A DNA stretch of 64,000 nt from Collinsella aerofaciens (GCF_015561195.1 NZ_JADMSU010000003.1:125465-189464), one strand, 5' to 3'; shown: positions 7,523-16,661, counted from the first letter of the stretch. The notes: generated by a model from the letters alone, not told the origin. Made by a program: numbers and translations.

Positions 7523-8836
7523 ATGAAGCTCACCATAGAATCGATGACCTACGGCGCCGACGGGCTGGCGCACGCCGACAACGGCAAGGCCGTCTTTGTG
7601 CAGGGCGCCGTGGCAGGCGACACCGTCGAGGCCGAAGTCGTACAGGACGGCAAGTCGTTCATGCGCGCCCGCACGACCGAGATTCTGGAGCCGAGCCCCG
7701 ATCGCATTCAGCCCCCCTGCCCCTTCGTGGGCATCTGCGGCGGTTGTTCGTGGGGCAATCTCTCACGCACGGCACAGCTCGCCGCCAAGGAGCAAAACCT
7801 GCGCTCCACGCTCGAGCGCATCGGCAAGTTCGCTCCCGAGCAGGTCGATGAGCTGGTGCAGCCCATCCGCCACACCAAAGACGACTGGGGCTACCGCAAT
7901 AAAATCGAGCTCGAACCGACCGTCTTCAACGGTCGCGTGCGCCTTGGCATGCACGGTGTCGACCCCAGCAAAATCGTGACTGTCGATTCGTGCCCGCTGT
8001 TCGATAAGCGTTTCCCGAAGGCGCTCAAATCGGTCGTCGGCGCACTCAACTATCTAGGTGGCAGCCATGACCTGGGCCTCGAACGCGTGGGCATTCGCGC
8101 ATCGCGCCGCACCAAGGCACTCGAGGTCGCGCTCTGGACGCCCACGGGTTCCTTCCCGCGCTCGCAGGTCTCGCGCGTGCTGGCGGACGCCGCTCATCCC
8201 ACGAGCATCGTGCGTGTGATGAGCAAGGGCGAAAAGAAAGCCCGCCGCGTCTCCAAAGTCGAGATGCTCGCCGGTGAGGGCTCATGGACCGAGAATATCG
8301 CCGAAGGCCAGATGCGCTTATCTGCCCCGTCGTTTTTCCAGGTCAATACCAAGGGCGCCGAGATTTTGATTGAGCTCGTTATGGACGCCCTCGACCCGCA
8401 GGAAGACGAGCTGGCCGTGGACCTGTACTGCGGCGCCGGCACCTTTACCCTGCCGCTCGCCCGCCGCTGCGACTTTGTTGCCGCCGTCGAGGCCTATGGC
8501 CCGGCCGTGCGCGACCTGCGCCGCAACCTGGAGATTAACAAGCTCGACAACGTCGACGTCATCGGCGGCGACGCGGTGCGCGAGTTCCCCGACCAGGATG
8601 CCGACGTCTTGGTGGTCGACCCGCCGCGCGCAGGCCTCGCCCCCGAGGCGATCGACCTTATCGCCAGCACGAGTGCTCGCGATGTCGCCTACGTGAGCTG
8701 CGACCCGGCCACCCTGGCGCGCGATCTCAAACGCTTTGTCGAAGAAGGCACCTTCTCCCCCGTAAAGATCACGCCAGTCGACCTGTTCCCACAAACCTTC
8801 CACTGCGAGACCGTCGTCCACCTTAGGCGCAACTAG
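7523..8836 (+). CDS. 23S rRNA uracil-C5-methyltransferase (RlmD/RumA family)
   Basis: SAM-dependent RNA m5U methyltransferase of 437 residues. A TRAM-like N-terminus (MKLTIESMTYGADG) is followed by cysteines consistent with a 4Fe-4S site (CPFVGICGGCSWGN and DSCPLF). The SAM site is DLYCGAGTFTLPLA, then VVDPPRAGL, and the catalytic Cys is about residue 393 in YVSCDPATL. The start was placed at 7523 because AGGAA lies just before it; an in-frame ATG at 7487 overlaps the preceding terminator region. The exact target (U1939, U747 or tRNA U54) cannot be decided from sequence alone. Confidence 0.92.
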   Translation: MKLTIESMTYGADGLAHADNGKAVFVQGAVAGDTVEAEVVQDGKSFMRARTTEILEPSPDRIQPPCPFVGICGGCSWGNLSRTAQLAAKEQNLRSTLERIGKFAPEQVDELVQPIRHTKDDWGYRNKIELEPTVFNGRVRLGMHGVDPSKIVTVDSCPLFDKRFPKALKSVVGALNYLGGSHDLGLERVGIRASRRTKALEVALWTPTGSFPRSQVSRVLADAAHPTSIVRVMSKGEKKARRVSKVEMLAGEGSWTENIAEGQMRLSAPSFFQVNTKGAEILIELVMDALDPQEDELAVDLYCGAGTFTLPLARRCDFVAAVEAYGPAVRDLRRNLEINKLDNVDVIGGDAVREFPDQDADVLVVDPPRAGLAPEAIDLIASTSARDVAYVSCDPATLARDLKRFVEEGTFSPVKITPVDLFPQTFHCETVVHLRRN

Positions 8837-8942
8837 CCACTTAATCATTGCTCAGAAAAATCATTGGGAAATCGAGCGTGGCAAGCGGAGGTCTTCGGGG
8901 TATAAGACGGCTAATTGTATGCCGCCTATGAAAGGAACCCTC

Positions 8943-9485
8943 ATGCCCAGCGTTGCCGTTCTCGCCGCCGATGGCTTTGAAACTATTGAATGCTTGACCA
9001 TGGTCGATGTCATGCGTCGCGGCGGCGTGCGTGCCACGCTCGTCTCGATCATGCCCACGCGTGAGGTCGTAAGCTCGCTGCAGATCCCCGTGACCTGCGA
9101 TGCGCTCTTTGATGAGATCAACTTTGACGAGTACGACTGCGTCGTGCTGCCCGGCGGCCTGCCCGGTGCCACCAACCTGCGCGCCGATCAGCGCGTCTGC
9201 GACGTGGTCTGCGAGTTCGCCGCGACCAAGCACGTTGCCGCCATCTGCGCCGCCCCGTTTATCCTGGGCGAGCTCGACCTACTCGAGGGGCGCCAGGCCA
9301 CATGCTTCCCTGGCTTTGAGAAAAGCTTCCCCGAAGGCGCCTATACCGGCGAGAAGGTTACGCAAGACGGCAACATCATCACCGCCAGCGGCATGGCCCA
9401 GTCGCTCCCCTTTGCGCTTGAGCTGCTGCGCACGCTCGCCGGCGACAAGGCCGTCGAGAAGGTCGCCGAGGGCATTCAGCTATGA
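8943..9485 (+). CDS. DJ-1/PfpI family protein
   Basis: A 180-residue class I glutamine amidotransferase-like fold. The reactive Cys lies in the nucleophile elbow AAICAAPFIL, and the conserved early acidic residue is in VAVLAADGFETIE. Family members include glyoxalase III/deglycase-like enzymes, chaperones and ThiJ-type proteins; the activity here is not known. AAAGGAA precedes the chosen ATG. The stop codon overlaps the start of the Maf gene (ATGA), so the two are translationally coupled. Confidence 0.9.
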   Translation: MPSVAVLAADGFETIECLTMVDVMRRGGVRATLVSIMPTREVVSSLQIPVTCDALFDEINFDEYDCVVLPGGLPGATNLRADQRVCDVVCEFAATKHVAAICAAPFILGELDLLEGRQATCFPGFEKSFPEGAYTGEKVTQDGNIITASGMAQSLPFALELLRTLAGDKAVEKVAEGIQL

Positions 9486-10063
9486 TTTTGGCTTCGCAAT
9501 CACCGCGCCGCATCGAGTTGATGCGCGAAGCGGGCTTTGACATTCGCGTGATTCCCGCAGATATCGACGAAACGCCTTTTGATGGCGAGGCCCCGCTTAC
9601 GCTCGTTGAACGCTTAGCACGCGCCAAAGCCGCCGCCGTTGCCGCCGAGCATGCCGAGCCCAACGAACTGACCGTCGCGGCCGATACTATTGTCACCTTC
9701 GATGGCAAGATTCTGGGCAAGCCGGCAACCGAGGACGAGGCGCGCACCATGCTCCGCGAGCTTTCGGGCCGCACACACCAGGTCGCAACCGGCGTCTGCA
9801 TCGTTAAAGCCGGCGACGCTACAGCTCCGCATGCCGCCGAGAGCCTGTCGTTTGTCGATGTGACCGACGTGACGTTCTATGAGCTTACCGAAGAGCAGAT
9901 CGAGCGCTATGTTGCCTCCGGCGAACCCATGGACAAGGCCGGGGCCTACGGCATCCAAGGCACAGGCGGCCGCATGCTTGTGCACGATATTTCGGGTGAC
10001 TTCTACAACGTGGTGGGCTTGCCCATCGCTCGCGTCGCACGCGCGATTCAAAAACTCTCGTAA
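9482..10063 (+). CDS. maf: Maf family nucleoside triphosphate pyrophosphatase
   Basis: Hydrolyses non-canonical or modified nucleoside triphosphates (dTTP/UTP or m7GTP type) and is linked to septum control in some bacteria. The family N-terminus LASQSPRR is intact, with the acidic VAADTIV motif and the VTFYELTEEQI and KAGAYGIQG segments further on. It has 193 residues, the normal length. It overlaps the DJ-1 gene by four bases, implying coupled translation. Confidence 0.93.
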   Translation: MILASQSPRRIELMREAGFDIRVIPADIDETPFDGEAPLTLVERLARAKAAAVAAEHAEPNELTVAADTIVTFDGKILGKPATEDEARTMLRELSGRTHQVATGVCIVKAGDATAPHAAESLSFVDVTDVTFYELTEEQIERYVASGEPMDKAGAYGIQGTGGRMLVHDISGDFYNVVGLPIARVARAIQKLS

Positions 10064-10071
10064 TTGCATCT

Positions 10072-10094
10072 GGCGCTGGGTATCCCCCAGCGCC
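10072..10094 (+). terminator. Hairpin after maf
   Basis: GGCGCTGGG (10072-10080) pairs with CCCAGCGCC (10086-10094) immediately past the maf stop codon. There is no clean U-tract, although TTTT follows a few bases later, so termination strength is uncertain. TACAAT at 10095-10100 could be the -10 of the next gene. Confidence 0.45.
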
Positions 10095-10163
10095 TACAAT
10101 TTTGCCGTACCGCACGGATCCCGACCGGGCATAAGGCCCGGCGGAAAACCGATAGGAGAAAAC

Positions 10164-11165
10164 ATGGACACACTGCTCGAAGCCATCGATGTTTGCAATG
10201 TCGATGGCTTTTGCTTTGGCAACTATACGGACGAGGAGGCTGGCACCGGCTGCACCGTAATCGTGGCGCCCGAGGGTGCCACCGGTGGCGTTGACGTACG
10301 TGGTGGCGCTCCCGCTTCGCGTGAGACCGACTTGCTGCGTCCCGAAAACACCGTTGACAAGGTCCACGCCGTCTGCCTTTCGGGCGGATCGGCCTTTGGC
10401 CTCGAGGCTGCAAGCGGCGTCGCTCGCGAGCTTGAGAGCCGCGGCATCGGCCTTCCCGTCGGCCCCACGCAGGTGCCTATCGTGTGCTCCAGCTGTATCT
10501 TCGACCTCGCCTTTGGTAACCCCACCGTTCGCCCCGACATTGAGGCCGGCATCGCCGCCGTGCGCGAGGCGCTCGACCACACCCCTGCCTCGCTCGAGCA
10601 GGGCAACGTGGGCGCCGGCACCGGCGCCACCGTAGGTAAGCTCATGGGACCTGCCACCTGCATGAAGGCCGGCCTTGGAGCCGCCGCCGTGGCACTCGGC
10701 CCCGTCAAGGTGGGCGCCGTGGTCTCGGTCAACGCCTGCGGCAACGTTGTCGACCCCTTCACCGGCGAGTGGGTCGCCGGTATGCGTGCCGCAGCCGATA
10801 GCGACCAGATCGTCGACATGGAACTCGCAGCCTTTGCCGCCGCCGGATCCATGCAGATGCCGCTCGACCGCACCAACACCACCATCAGCTGCATCGTCAC
10901 CAACATGGAGCTCACTAAGGCCCAGGCCACCAAGGTCTCCCAAATGGCCGCAGACGCCTACGCACACGCCATCCGTCCCACGCACACCACCAACGACGGC
11001 GACACCATCTACACCCTCGCCAGCGGCAAACTGGGCGCCCAGGCAAGCGCCGCCGTTCCCCTAGACCTGCTGGGCATGCTCGCCGTAAGGGCTTTGCAAA
11101 CCGCCATCGTAAACGGAGCCAAAACCGCCAAAACCTCCCACGGCATCCCCGGCGCCGCGAAGTAA
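10164..11165 (+). CDS. P1-family (DmpA/NylC-like) N-terminal-nucleophile peptidase
   Basis: A 333-residue member of the DmpA/NylC peptidase family. These are made as one chain and cut themselves to expose a catalytic Ser or Thr; here the likely cut is in RTNTTISCIV, where an Asn-Thr step matches NylC. The Gly-rich segments LSGGSAFGLEAA and GAGTGATVGK are typical. Known members act as beta-aminopeptidases or amide hydrolases; the substrate here is unknown. AGGAG sits 8 bases before the ATG. An in-frame upstream extension overlapping maf lacks a ribosome site and was discarded. Confidence 0.85.
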   Translation: MDTLLEAIDVCNVDGFCFGNYTDEEAGTGCTVIVAPEGATGGVDVRGGAPASRETDLLRPENTVDKVHAVCLSGGSAFGLEAASGVARELESRGIGLPVGPTQVPIVCSSCIFDLAFGNPTVRPDIEAGIAAVREALDHTPASLEQGNVGAGTGATVGKLMGPATCMKAGLGAAAVALGPVKVGAVVSVNACGNVVDPFTGEWVAGMRAAADSDQIVDMELAAFAAAGSMQMPLDRTNTTISCIVTNMELTKAQATKVSQMAADAYAHAIRPTHTTNDGDTIYTLASGKLGAQASAAVPLDLLGMLAVRALQTAIVNGAKTAKTSHGIPGAAK

Positions 11166-11177
11166 TCTCACTCGACC

Positions 11178-11306
11178 GTCGGTCGGAGGCGGGCGGGCAT
11201 TACGTTTGCTGCTCTACAGTCCTATGCAAGACGAAGGCCACATTAAGTGGCCTTCTTTGCATGCGGAACTCGCGACAAACGTAATGCCCGCCCGCCTCCG
11301 ACCGAC
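11178..11306. repeat. Nested inverted repeat A
   Basis: Outer arms of 31 bp at 11178-11208 and 11276-11306 are perfect reverse complements. Inside lies a second stem, GAAGGCCAC/GTGGCCTTC flanked by ATGCA/TGCAT, with loop ATTAA. It could act as a bidirectional terminator, but the arm length far exceeds what termination needs. Confidence 0.85.
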
Positions 11307-11399
11307 TACCAACCAAAATCTTTTCAGCCCAGGCCCCTGTGTACCGCGCGTCTAAGATCTTCAAATTCAAATAACCTGACAATCGATTCTTATAGCAGA

Positions 11400-11509
11400 G
11401 GCCCCTTGGCCTTTAGTTTGCTACAAGTTCCGCACGAGCCGGAAAGCACTTAATGTGCTTTCCGTGCGAGCAGGACTGTTCGCAGTAGCAAACTAAAGGC
11501 CAAGGGGCC
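11400..11509. repeat. Nested inverted repeat B
   Basis: Outer arms of 25 bp at 11400-11424 and 11485-11509 are perfect reverse complements. The inner stem GGAAAGCAC/GTGCTTTCC encloses a loop that reads CACATTAAGTG on the minus strand, the same word as in element A on the plus strand. The two elements share architecture but not outer-arm sequence. Confidence 0.85.
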
Positions 11510-11541
11510 CAGTCAGCCTATCAGCAGCGATTACTCAGCAG

Positions 11542-12573
11542 CTAGTTGAATTTGAAGATCTTTGAGGCAAGACGGTATAGGCCGAGTGTGGTTTTGTCTC
11601 CGGCACGACCGCGGAGGTTGGTGAAGAAGCCGACCACACCGTAACGTGCACGACGATACATACGCTCGTCATAGGCCTTCAAATCATTCCACAGCGTCTT
11701 CAGACGCTCATCGGCACAATCCTCGTCGGAAAGCTTGGTGAGCACCGAGCAGATCGCCATCATCATGGTGAAGTAGCCCATCATGTACGAACGCAGACGC
11801 GACGACTCGACATCGCCGTACAGGTGGTACGACTCCATCATGATACGCGTAACACGGAACTGCTGGTCCAGACGCTTGACCATCGTGGCCTCGTTGACAC
11901 TCTGGCCCTCGCGACCGATAAAGTAGCGATAGAGGTCGATGTCGGCGTAGTACATGGTCTTGCAACGCGGCAGCGGCACGTAGGCGTAGATGTTGTCCAC
12001 ATAGAACGTGTGCGGCGGCATGGGAAGGTTGGACTCGCGCAGCACATCCGTGCGATAGCACAGGCTGTGCATGAGCAGATTCTGGTCCAGGCGGAAATGG
12101 CCGATCTGGTCCCAGGTAAAGATCTTTTTTCGAGGCAGGGCAAACTTGTAACCAATGGCCGTATGCGTACCCTCGTAAACCTTCTCGTACACGTAGTTCG
12201 AGATAAACAGGTCAACGCGCTGGTCGCGCTCTTCAAAGCCGCGCAGAATCGACAGCATGGTCGAAAGGGCAGCGCTGTCAAGCCAGTCGTCCGAGTCGAC
12301 AACCTTGTAGTAGGTGCCCTGCGCCTCGCGCAGACCCGAAAGGACGGCAATACCGTGGCCGCCATTCTCCTGGTGCACCGCGCGGATGATTCCAGGATAA
12401 CGGGCCTCCCACTCGTCGGCCTTGGCGGCCGTCTCATCCTTGGAGCCGTCGTCCACAACGATAATCTCGATATCGGTGGCATAATTGCTCCCCTCCAAGA
12501 TGGAGGTGATGCAATGGTCCATGTCCTTAGCGGCGTTATACGAGGGAATACCGAATGTTATGACTTTATGCAT
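11542..12573 (-). CDS. Glycosyltransferase family 2
   Basis: A 343-residue GT-A fold transferase: ITFGIPSYNAAKDM at the N-terminus, IIVVDDGSKDET for nucleotide-sugar binding, and VVDSDDWLD, the DXD-type metal site. There is no clear membrane segment, so it is cytosolic or peripheral. The start at 12573 overlaps the end of the UDP-galactopyranose mutase gene by eight bases, so the two are coupled. Context suggests transfer of galactofuranose or a nearby sugar into a surface glycan, but acceptor and donor are inferred only from the neighbour. Confidence 0.88.
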   Translation of the reverse strand: MHKVITFGIPSYNAAKDMDHCITSILEGSNYATDIEIIVVDDGSKDETAAKADEWEARYPGIIRAVHQENGGHGIAVLSGLREAQGTYYKVVDSDDWLDSAALSTMLSILRGFEERDQRVDLFISNYVYEKVYEGTHTAIGYKFALPRKKIFTWDQIGHFRLDQNLLMHSLCYRTDVLRESNLPMPPHTFYVDNIYAYVPLPRCKTMYYADIDLYRYFIGREGQSVNEATMVKRLDQQFRVTRIMMESYHLYGDVESSRLRSYMMGYFTMMMAICSVLTKLSDEDCADERLKTLWNDLKAYDERMYRRARYGVVGFFTNLRGRAGDKTTLGLYRLASKIFKFN

Positions 12574-13768
12574 GGCAGGCGATAATCTCATCCGAAAGAT
12601 CGAGGGCGGAATTGGTCACGGCATCCATATCGTAGTAACGATACTCGGCCAGACGACCCACCGGGTGGAAGTTTGTCAGGTTCTGGACGCGCTCAAGATA
12701 GCGCTCATAGAGCTCACGGTTCTCGGGCTCGAGAATGGCGTAATACGGCGTCTCGCCCGAGCCGGGCGTATAGGCCTTGGAGTACTCCTTCATGATGGTG
12801 GTCTTGCCGGGCAAAACCTGACCGGTCATGTTCTTGAACTCGGTGATGCGCGTGTAATCCTCGCTCGTGGTGTAGTTGACGGTGCCCACGGGCTGGAACT
12901 GGTCCATATCGAGCGTCTCGAACTTCATATCGAGCGTGCGGTACGGCAGCGCGCCCAGGTCGAGGTTGAACAGCTCATCGAGCGGACCGGTATAGACAAT
13001 CTCGCCGCCGTAGACCTTGCCGTCGACCTTGACGGTTGTCTCGTCGATCTCGAAGAGATCGCGAGCATCCACGTCGCAGAACACATCAATCAGGTCGTGG
13101 TCGAGCATGTGCTCAAACAGCGCCGTGTAGCCATCCTGCGGCATACCCTGGAAGGGGGCCTGCGGGAAGTAACGGTCATCATCGCCCACAAAGATGGGAA
13201 CGCGGCCGGTGATCGAGGGATCGATCTGATCGGGCGTCTGGCCCCACTGTTTCATGGTGTAATGCAAAAAGACGTTCTCGTAGACGTAATCGGCGACCTC
13301 GGCAAGATCCGGGTCGTTCTTCTTACGCAGCTCCATGATGGGCACCTTGACGTCCTTGCCAAAGGTCTCCACGAGCTTCTGATACAGCTCCTCGCCGCGC
13401 TCGTCACCAAAGGCGAGCTTGAGACTCGCATGGTTGAATGGCACGGGCATAAGGGTACCGTTGATGTTGGCGAGCACCTTGTGCTGATAATCCGTCCACT
13501 TGGTAAAGCGCGACAGGAAATTGTGCACGCGCTCGTTAAAGGTGTGATAGATATGCGGACCGTACTCGTGGATCAGGATTCCGGCCTCGTCAGTGCAGTC
13601 ATAGGCATTGCCCGCAATGTGGCTACGGCGCTCCAAAACGGCAACACGATAGCCGATGGTCTCGGCAAGACGGCGGGCGCAAACGGCACCGGCATATCCA
13701 GCACCGACGACAATCATGTCGTACGCGCCGGCGTTAAAGCCTTCAGGCAGGCCTGAGGTAATCTGCAT
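12566..13768 (-). CDS. glf: UDP-galactopyranose mutase
   Basis: Flavoenzyme that converts UDP-galactopyranose to UDP-galactofuranose for cell-surface glycans. The N-terminal FAD-binding motif is IVVGAGYAGAVCARRLAE, followed by family signatures YGPHIYHTF, VPFNHASL and TMKQWGQTPDQI. At 400 residues it has the normal length. AAGGAGT precedes the ATG. It is the first gene of a two-gene unit with the GT2 transferase. Confidence 0.96.
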   Translation of the reverse strand: MQITSGLPEGFNAGAYDMIVVGAGYAGAVCARRLAETIGYRVAVLERRSHIAGNAYDCTDEAGILIHEYGPHIYHTFNERVHNFLSRFTKWTDYQHKVLANINGTLMPVPFNHASLKLAFGDERGEELYQKLVETFGKDVKVPIMELRKKNDPDLAEVADYVYENVFLHYTMKQWGQTPDQIDPSITGRVPIFVGDDDRYFPQAPFQGMPQDGYTALFEHMLDHDLIDVFCDVDARDLFEIDETTVKVDGKVYGGEIVYTGPLDELFNLDLGALPYRTLDMKFETLDMDQFQPVGTVNYTTSEDYTRITEFKNMTGQVLPGKTTIMKEYSKAYTPGSGETPYYAILEPENRELYERYLERVQNLTNFHPVGRLAEYRYYDMDAVTNSALDLSDEIIACHA

Positions 13769-13865
13769 CGATACTCCTTGTCAAAAGCCACGGGCTCGTT
13801 AGCTGGGCTTTTCTCGAACATTCTTCGAGACACATTTATCAGAGCGATTATAGCGCTAATGCGTC

Positions 13866-13950
13866 CTATAATGAGCTTGCCACACAAGGAAAGCTCAAGC
13901 ACCGCGGCGTACATAATTGAAAGGTAAACCCGCTAGCAGCGGGTTTATTC
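13866..13950 (+). promoter_or_regulatory. pta promoter and leader hairpin
   Basis: TATAAT at about 13867-13872 is a good -10, though the -35 is poor. About 55 bases later TAAACCCGCT (13925-13934) pairs with AGCGGGTTTA (13938-13947), followed by TTC. The hairpin lies in the leader 50 bases upstream of pta and has no plus-strand gene before it to terminate. It could be an attenuator, an mRNA stabiliser or the end of a short RNA of about 75 bases; I recognise no riboswitch class. Confidence 0.4.
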
Positions 13951-13999
13951 GTGAACAGCCGGGAGCCTGGAGCTTAGCGAAACGCTTGCAAGGAGTAAC

Positions 14000-14980
14000 A
14001 TGAGCGATTTCCTAAACCGTATGAAGTCTGCCGCCAAGGCCGACCTTAAGACCATCGTCCTGCCCGAGGGCGAGGATCCGCGCACTATCGTCGCGGCCAA
14101 CAAGATCATCGAGGAAGGCCTGGCCAACATCGTCATCCTGGGCGATCCCAACGAGATCAACGTCCCCGGCGCCACCGTCATCGATCCGCGCAACGCCGAG
14201 AAGCACGAGGAGTACGCACAGAAGTTTGCCGAGCTCCGTGCCAAGAAGGGCGTTACCATCGAGCAGGCTCGCGCCCAGGTGATGGACGCCACCTACTTTG
14301 GCACCATGATGGTCAAGATGGGCGACGCCGACGGCCTGGTCTCCGGCGCCTGCCACTCCACCGCCGACACCCTGCGCCCCGCGCTGCAGATCCTCAAGAC
14401 CGCCCCGGGTACCAAGCTGGTCTCGGCCTTCTTCGTAATGTGCACCGATACCCCACAGTTCGGCACCGACGGCACGCTGATCTTTGCCGACTGCGGCCTC
14501 AACATCAACCCGTCCTCCGACGAGCTCTCCGAGATCGCCATCGCCTCCGCTCACTCCTGGTCCACCTTCATGGGCAACGTCGAGCCGCACGTGGCCATGC
14601 TCTCCTACTCCACCATGGGCTCCGCCGGTGGCGAGGTCGCCAAGAAGGTCCAGGAGGCCGTGAAGTTCTGCAAGGAGAAGGCTCCCGAGATCGCCATCGA
14701 TGGCGATCTGCAGCTCGACGCCGCTATCGTCCCCACCGTCGCCCAGCTCAAGGCTCCCGGCTCCTCTGTCGCCGGCAAGGCCAACGTGCTCGTGTTCCCC
14801 GACCTCGAGGCCGGCAACATCGGCTACAAGCTGGTCCAGCGCTTCGCCTGCGCCGATGCCTACGGCCCCATCCTGCAGGGCATCGCCAAGCCGGTCAACG
14901 ACCTGTCGCGCGGCTGTTCTGCCGACGACATCGTGGGTGTCGTGGCCATCACCGCCGTCCAGGCTCAGATGGCTGAGTAG
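14000..14980 (+). CDS. pta: Phosphate acetyltransferase
   Basis: Interconverts acetyl-CoA and acetyl phosphate, the entry to acetate fermentation. The 326-residue protein is the short, single-domain form. Typical segments include IVLPEGEDPRT at the N-terminus and SYSTMGSAGG and VFPDLEAGNIGYK in the C-terminal half. GCAAGGAGT precedes the ATG. The two acetate kinase genes that use its product lie on the opposite strand and converge on it, so they are not co-transcribed. Confidence 0.95.
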   Translation: MSDFLNRMKSAAKADLKTIVLPEGEDPRTIVAANKIIEEGLANIVILGDPNEINVPGATVIDPRNAEKHEEYAQKFAELRAKKGVTIEQARAQVMDATYFGTMMVKMGDADGLVSGACHSTADTLRPALQILKTAPGTKLVSAFFVMCTDTPQFGTDGTLIFADCGLNINPSSDELSEIAIASAHSWSTFMGNVEPHVAMLSYSTMGSAGGEVAKKVQEAVKFCKEKAPEIAIDGDLQLDAAIVPTVAQLKAPGSSVAGKANVLVFPDLEAGNIGYKLVQRFACADAYGPILQGIAKPVNDLSRGCSADDIVGVVAITAVQAQMAE

Positions 14981-14995
14981 CGGACTTATCCCCTC

Positions 14996-15122
14996 GGGAC
15001 CCTACAGGGTAAAGCTCTGAAAACGTCCTCGGACATGCATGAAACCCCCGCTGCGCACTTCGTGCGGCGGGGGTTTCATGCGTCCTGCGGAAAGTTTTCA
15101 GAGCTTTACCCTGTAGGGTCCC
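14996..15122. repeat. Nested inverted repeat C
   Basis: Perfect 29-bp outer arms at 14996-15024 and 15094-15122. Inside is a strong second stem in which CATGAAACCCCCGC pairs with GCGGGGGTTTCATG around a TGCGCACTTCGTGCG cap. It lies 15 bases after the pta stop codon in a convergent junction and may terminate transcription from both sides. Confidence 0.85.
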
Positions 15123-15270
15123 TGCCGCTACGTTGCAATCAGGGCATCTGGAGTGGACGGCGGCTTGGCTACGAGCTGGGGCTGAGGATCTGAATGGATG
15201 GGTGCCGTTGTCGGGAGCGCAGGCGTTGCTGGCGATGGTCACTTTGGGACTGGAATTTCCGCCTGCTAGC

Positions 15271-15308
15271 AAAAAGGCCTCCTGAGCTGCTGCTCAGGAG
15301 GCCTTTCG
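15271..15308 (-). terminator. ackA copy 1 terminator
   Basis: AAAGGCCTCCTGAGC pairs with GCTCAGGAGGCCTTT around a TGCT loop, with a T-rich end on the minus strand, about 20 bases after the stop codon. Confidence 0.85.
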
Positions 15309-15328
15309 TTCAATCGCAAGCGAACGCA

Positions 15329-16507
15329 CTAGTTATTCGCGGTCAGACGCTCGACGTCGTGGGCGATCATGTATTCCTCGTCGGTGGGGATGACCATGAC
15401 CGTGACGGAAGAGCCGGCGGCGCTGATGACCTGCGGGCCGTTACCCACGGCCTCGCGGTTCTTGTTGTTGTCGATGCGCACGCCCAGCCACTCAAAGCAG
15501 TCGCAGAAGGCCTTGCGGATCGACCAGTCGTTCTCGCCGATGCCGGCGGTAAAGGTGATGGTGTCCACGCCCGCCATGGAAGCGATCATGGAGCCGGCCT
15601 GCTGCATGGCCTTGTAGGCGAACATATCGAAGGCGAGCAGGCAGCGCTCGTCGCCCTCGGAGGCGCGCGTACGGATGTCACGGGCGTCGTTGGAGATGCC
15701 AGAGATGGCAAGCAGACCAGACTGCTTGTTCATCATGTCATCGACTTCCTGGTAGCTGTAGCCGCCCTCGCGCTGCAGGTAGCACACGGTAGCCGGGTCA
15801 ATGGAACCACAACGGGTGCCCATCATCAGGCCGTCGAGCGGCGTGAGGCCCATCGTGGTATCGCGGCACACGCCGTCCTCAATGGCGGCGAGCGAAGCGC
15901 CGTTGCCCAGATGACACGAAAGCAGACGGTGGCAGCGCGAACCCAGGATCTCCTTGGCCATCATCCACTCATAGCGGTGGCTTGTGCCGTGGGCGCCGTA
16001 CTTGCGCACGTGATACTTGTCACACACGTCCTTGGGCAGGGCGTAGGTGTAGGCGACCTCGGGCATGGTCATGTGGAACGAGGTGTCGAAGACGGCCACG
16101 TTGGGCAGCTCCGGATACTTCTCGCGGCAATATTCGATTGCCGCGGCCTCGCCGTAGTTGTGCAGCGGGGCAAGCGGTGCCACCTCGAGGATCTTAGCCA
16201 TGACCTCATCGTCGACGACCGCGGAATCATCGAAGTACCAGCCACCCTGAACGATACGGTGGCCGATGCCATCGATCGTAAAGTCGGTCTTCTCGAGCTC
16301 CTCGAGCACACGTGCGATAGCCGAACGGTGATCCGGGAAGGGAACCTCCTCGGTTTGCTTGGCGCCACCGTTCTCGGAGTGGCCAAAGATGCCCATGTCC
16401 GAACCGATACGTTCGCAGTTGCCCTTGGCGAAAACCTCGCGGGTATCGGTATCCAAAAGCTGATATTTAAGGCTTGAGCTACCGGCGTTGACAACAAGTA
16501 CGTTCAT
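15329..16507 (-). CDS. ackA: Acetate kinase, copy 1
   Basis: Makes ATP and acetate from acetyl phosphate. It has 392 residues with ASKHA-fold signatures: MNVLVVNAGSSSLKYQ (phosphate 1 region), FDTSFHMTMP, HLGNGASLAA and FTAGIGEN. The ATG is followed directly by the conserved N-terminus and preceded by AAAGGAG. The second copy lies immediately upstream on the same strand and is clearly paralogous but not identical. Confidence 0.95.
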   Translation of the reverse strand: MNVLVVNAGSSSLKYQLLDTDTREVFAKGNCERIGSDMGIFGHSENGGAKQTEEVPFPDHRSAIARVLEELEKTDFTIDGIGHRIVQGGWYFDDSAVVDDEVMAKILEVAPLAPLHNYGEAAAIEYCREKYPELPNVAVFDTSFHMTMPEVAYTYALPKDVCDKYHVRKYGAHGTSHRYEWMMAKEILGSRCHRLLSCHLGNGASLAAIEDGVCRDTTMGLTPLDGLMMGTRCGSIDPATVCYLQREGGYSYQEVDDMMNKQSGLLAISGISNDARDIRTRASEGDERCLLAFDMFAYKAMQQAGSMIASMAGVDTITFTAGIGENDWSIRKAFCDCFEWLGVRIDNNKNREAVGNGPQVISAAGSSVTVMVIPTDEEYMIAHDVERLTANN

Positions 16508-16620
16508 GAGACTCCTTTGCAGTGCGATACAGTCGGCGCAGACCCATTAAGGCGGCCGCATGTTAATAAGAAGTTATCACAACTTAATAAATAGCTATCA
16601 GGCATATCGCCCAACGAACA

Positions 16621-16661
16621 CAAAAGAGGGGCTGAACGGCGCTCGGTCGTCCAGCCCCTCC
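16621..16661 (-). terminator. ackA copy 2 terminator
   Basis: On the minus strand GAGGGGCTG pairs with CAGCCCCTC, then TTTTG follows. It lies just past the stop codon of the upstream acetate kinase and separates the two tandem copies. Confidence 0.8.

Larger units (their letters stand above)
11166..11541. other. Convergent intergenic region with two nested hairpins
   Basis: Between the ends of two converging genes there is no gene, only two very long inverted repeats (described separately) and a short AT-rich stretch. Confidence 0.75.
14981..15328. other. Convergent intergenic region, pta and ackA
   Basis: No gene is supported. The stretch holds nested inverted repeat C immediately after pta, and the ackA terminator at its right end. 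The 150 bases between them show nothing recognisable. Confidence 0.7.

Noticed and set aside
10125-10155. ATAAGGCCC-GCGG words shared with 1665-1685 as a possible riboswitch
   Set aside because: The shared segment is short, the surrounding bases do not form a common structure, and the downstream genes are unrelated.
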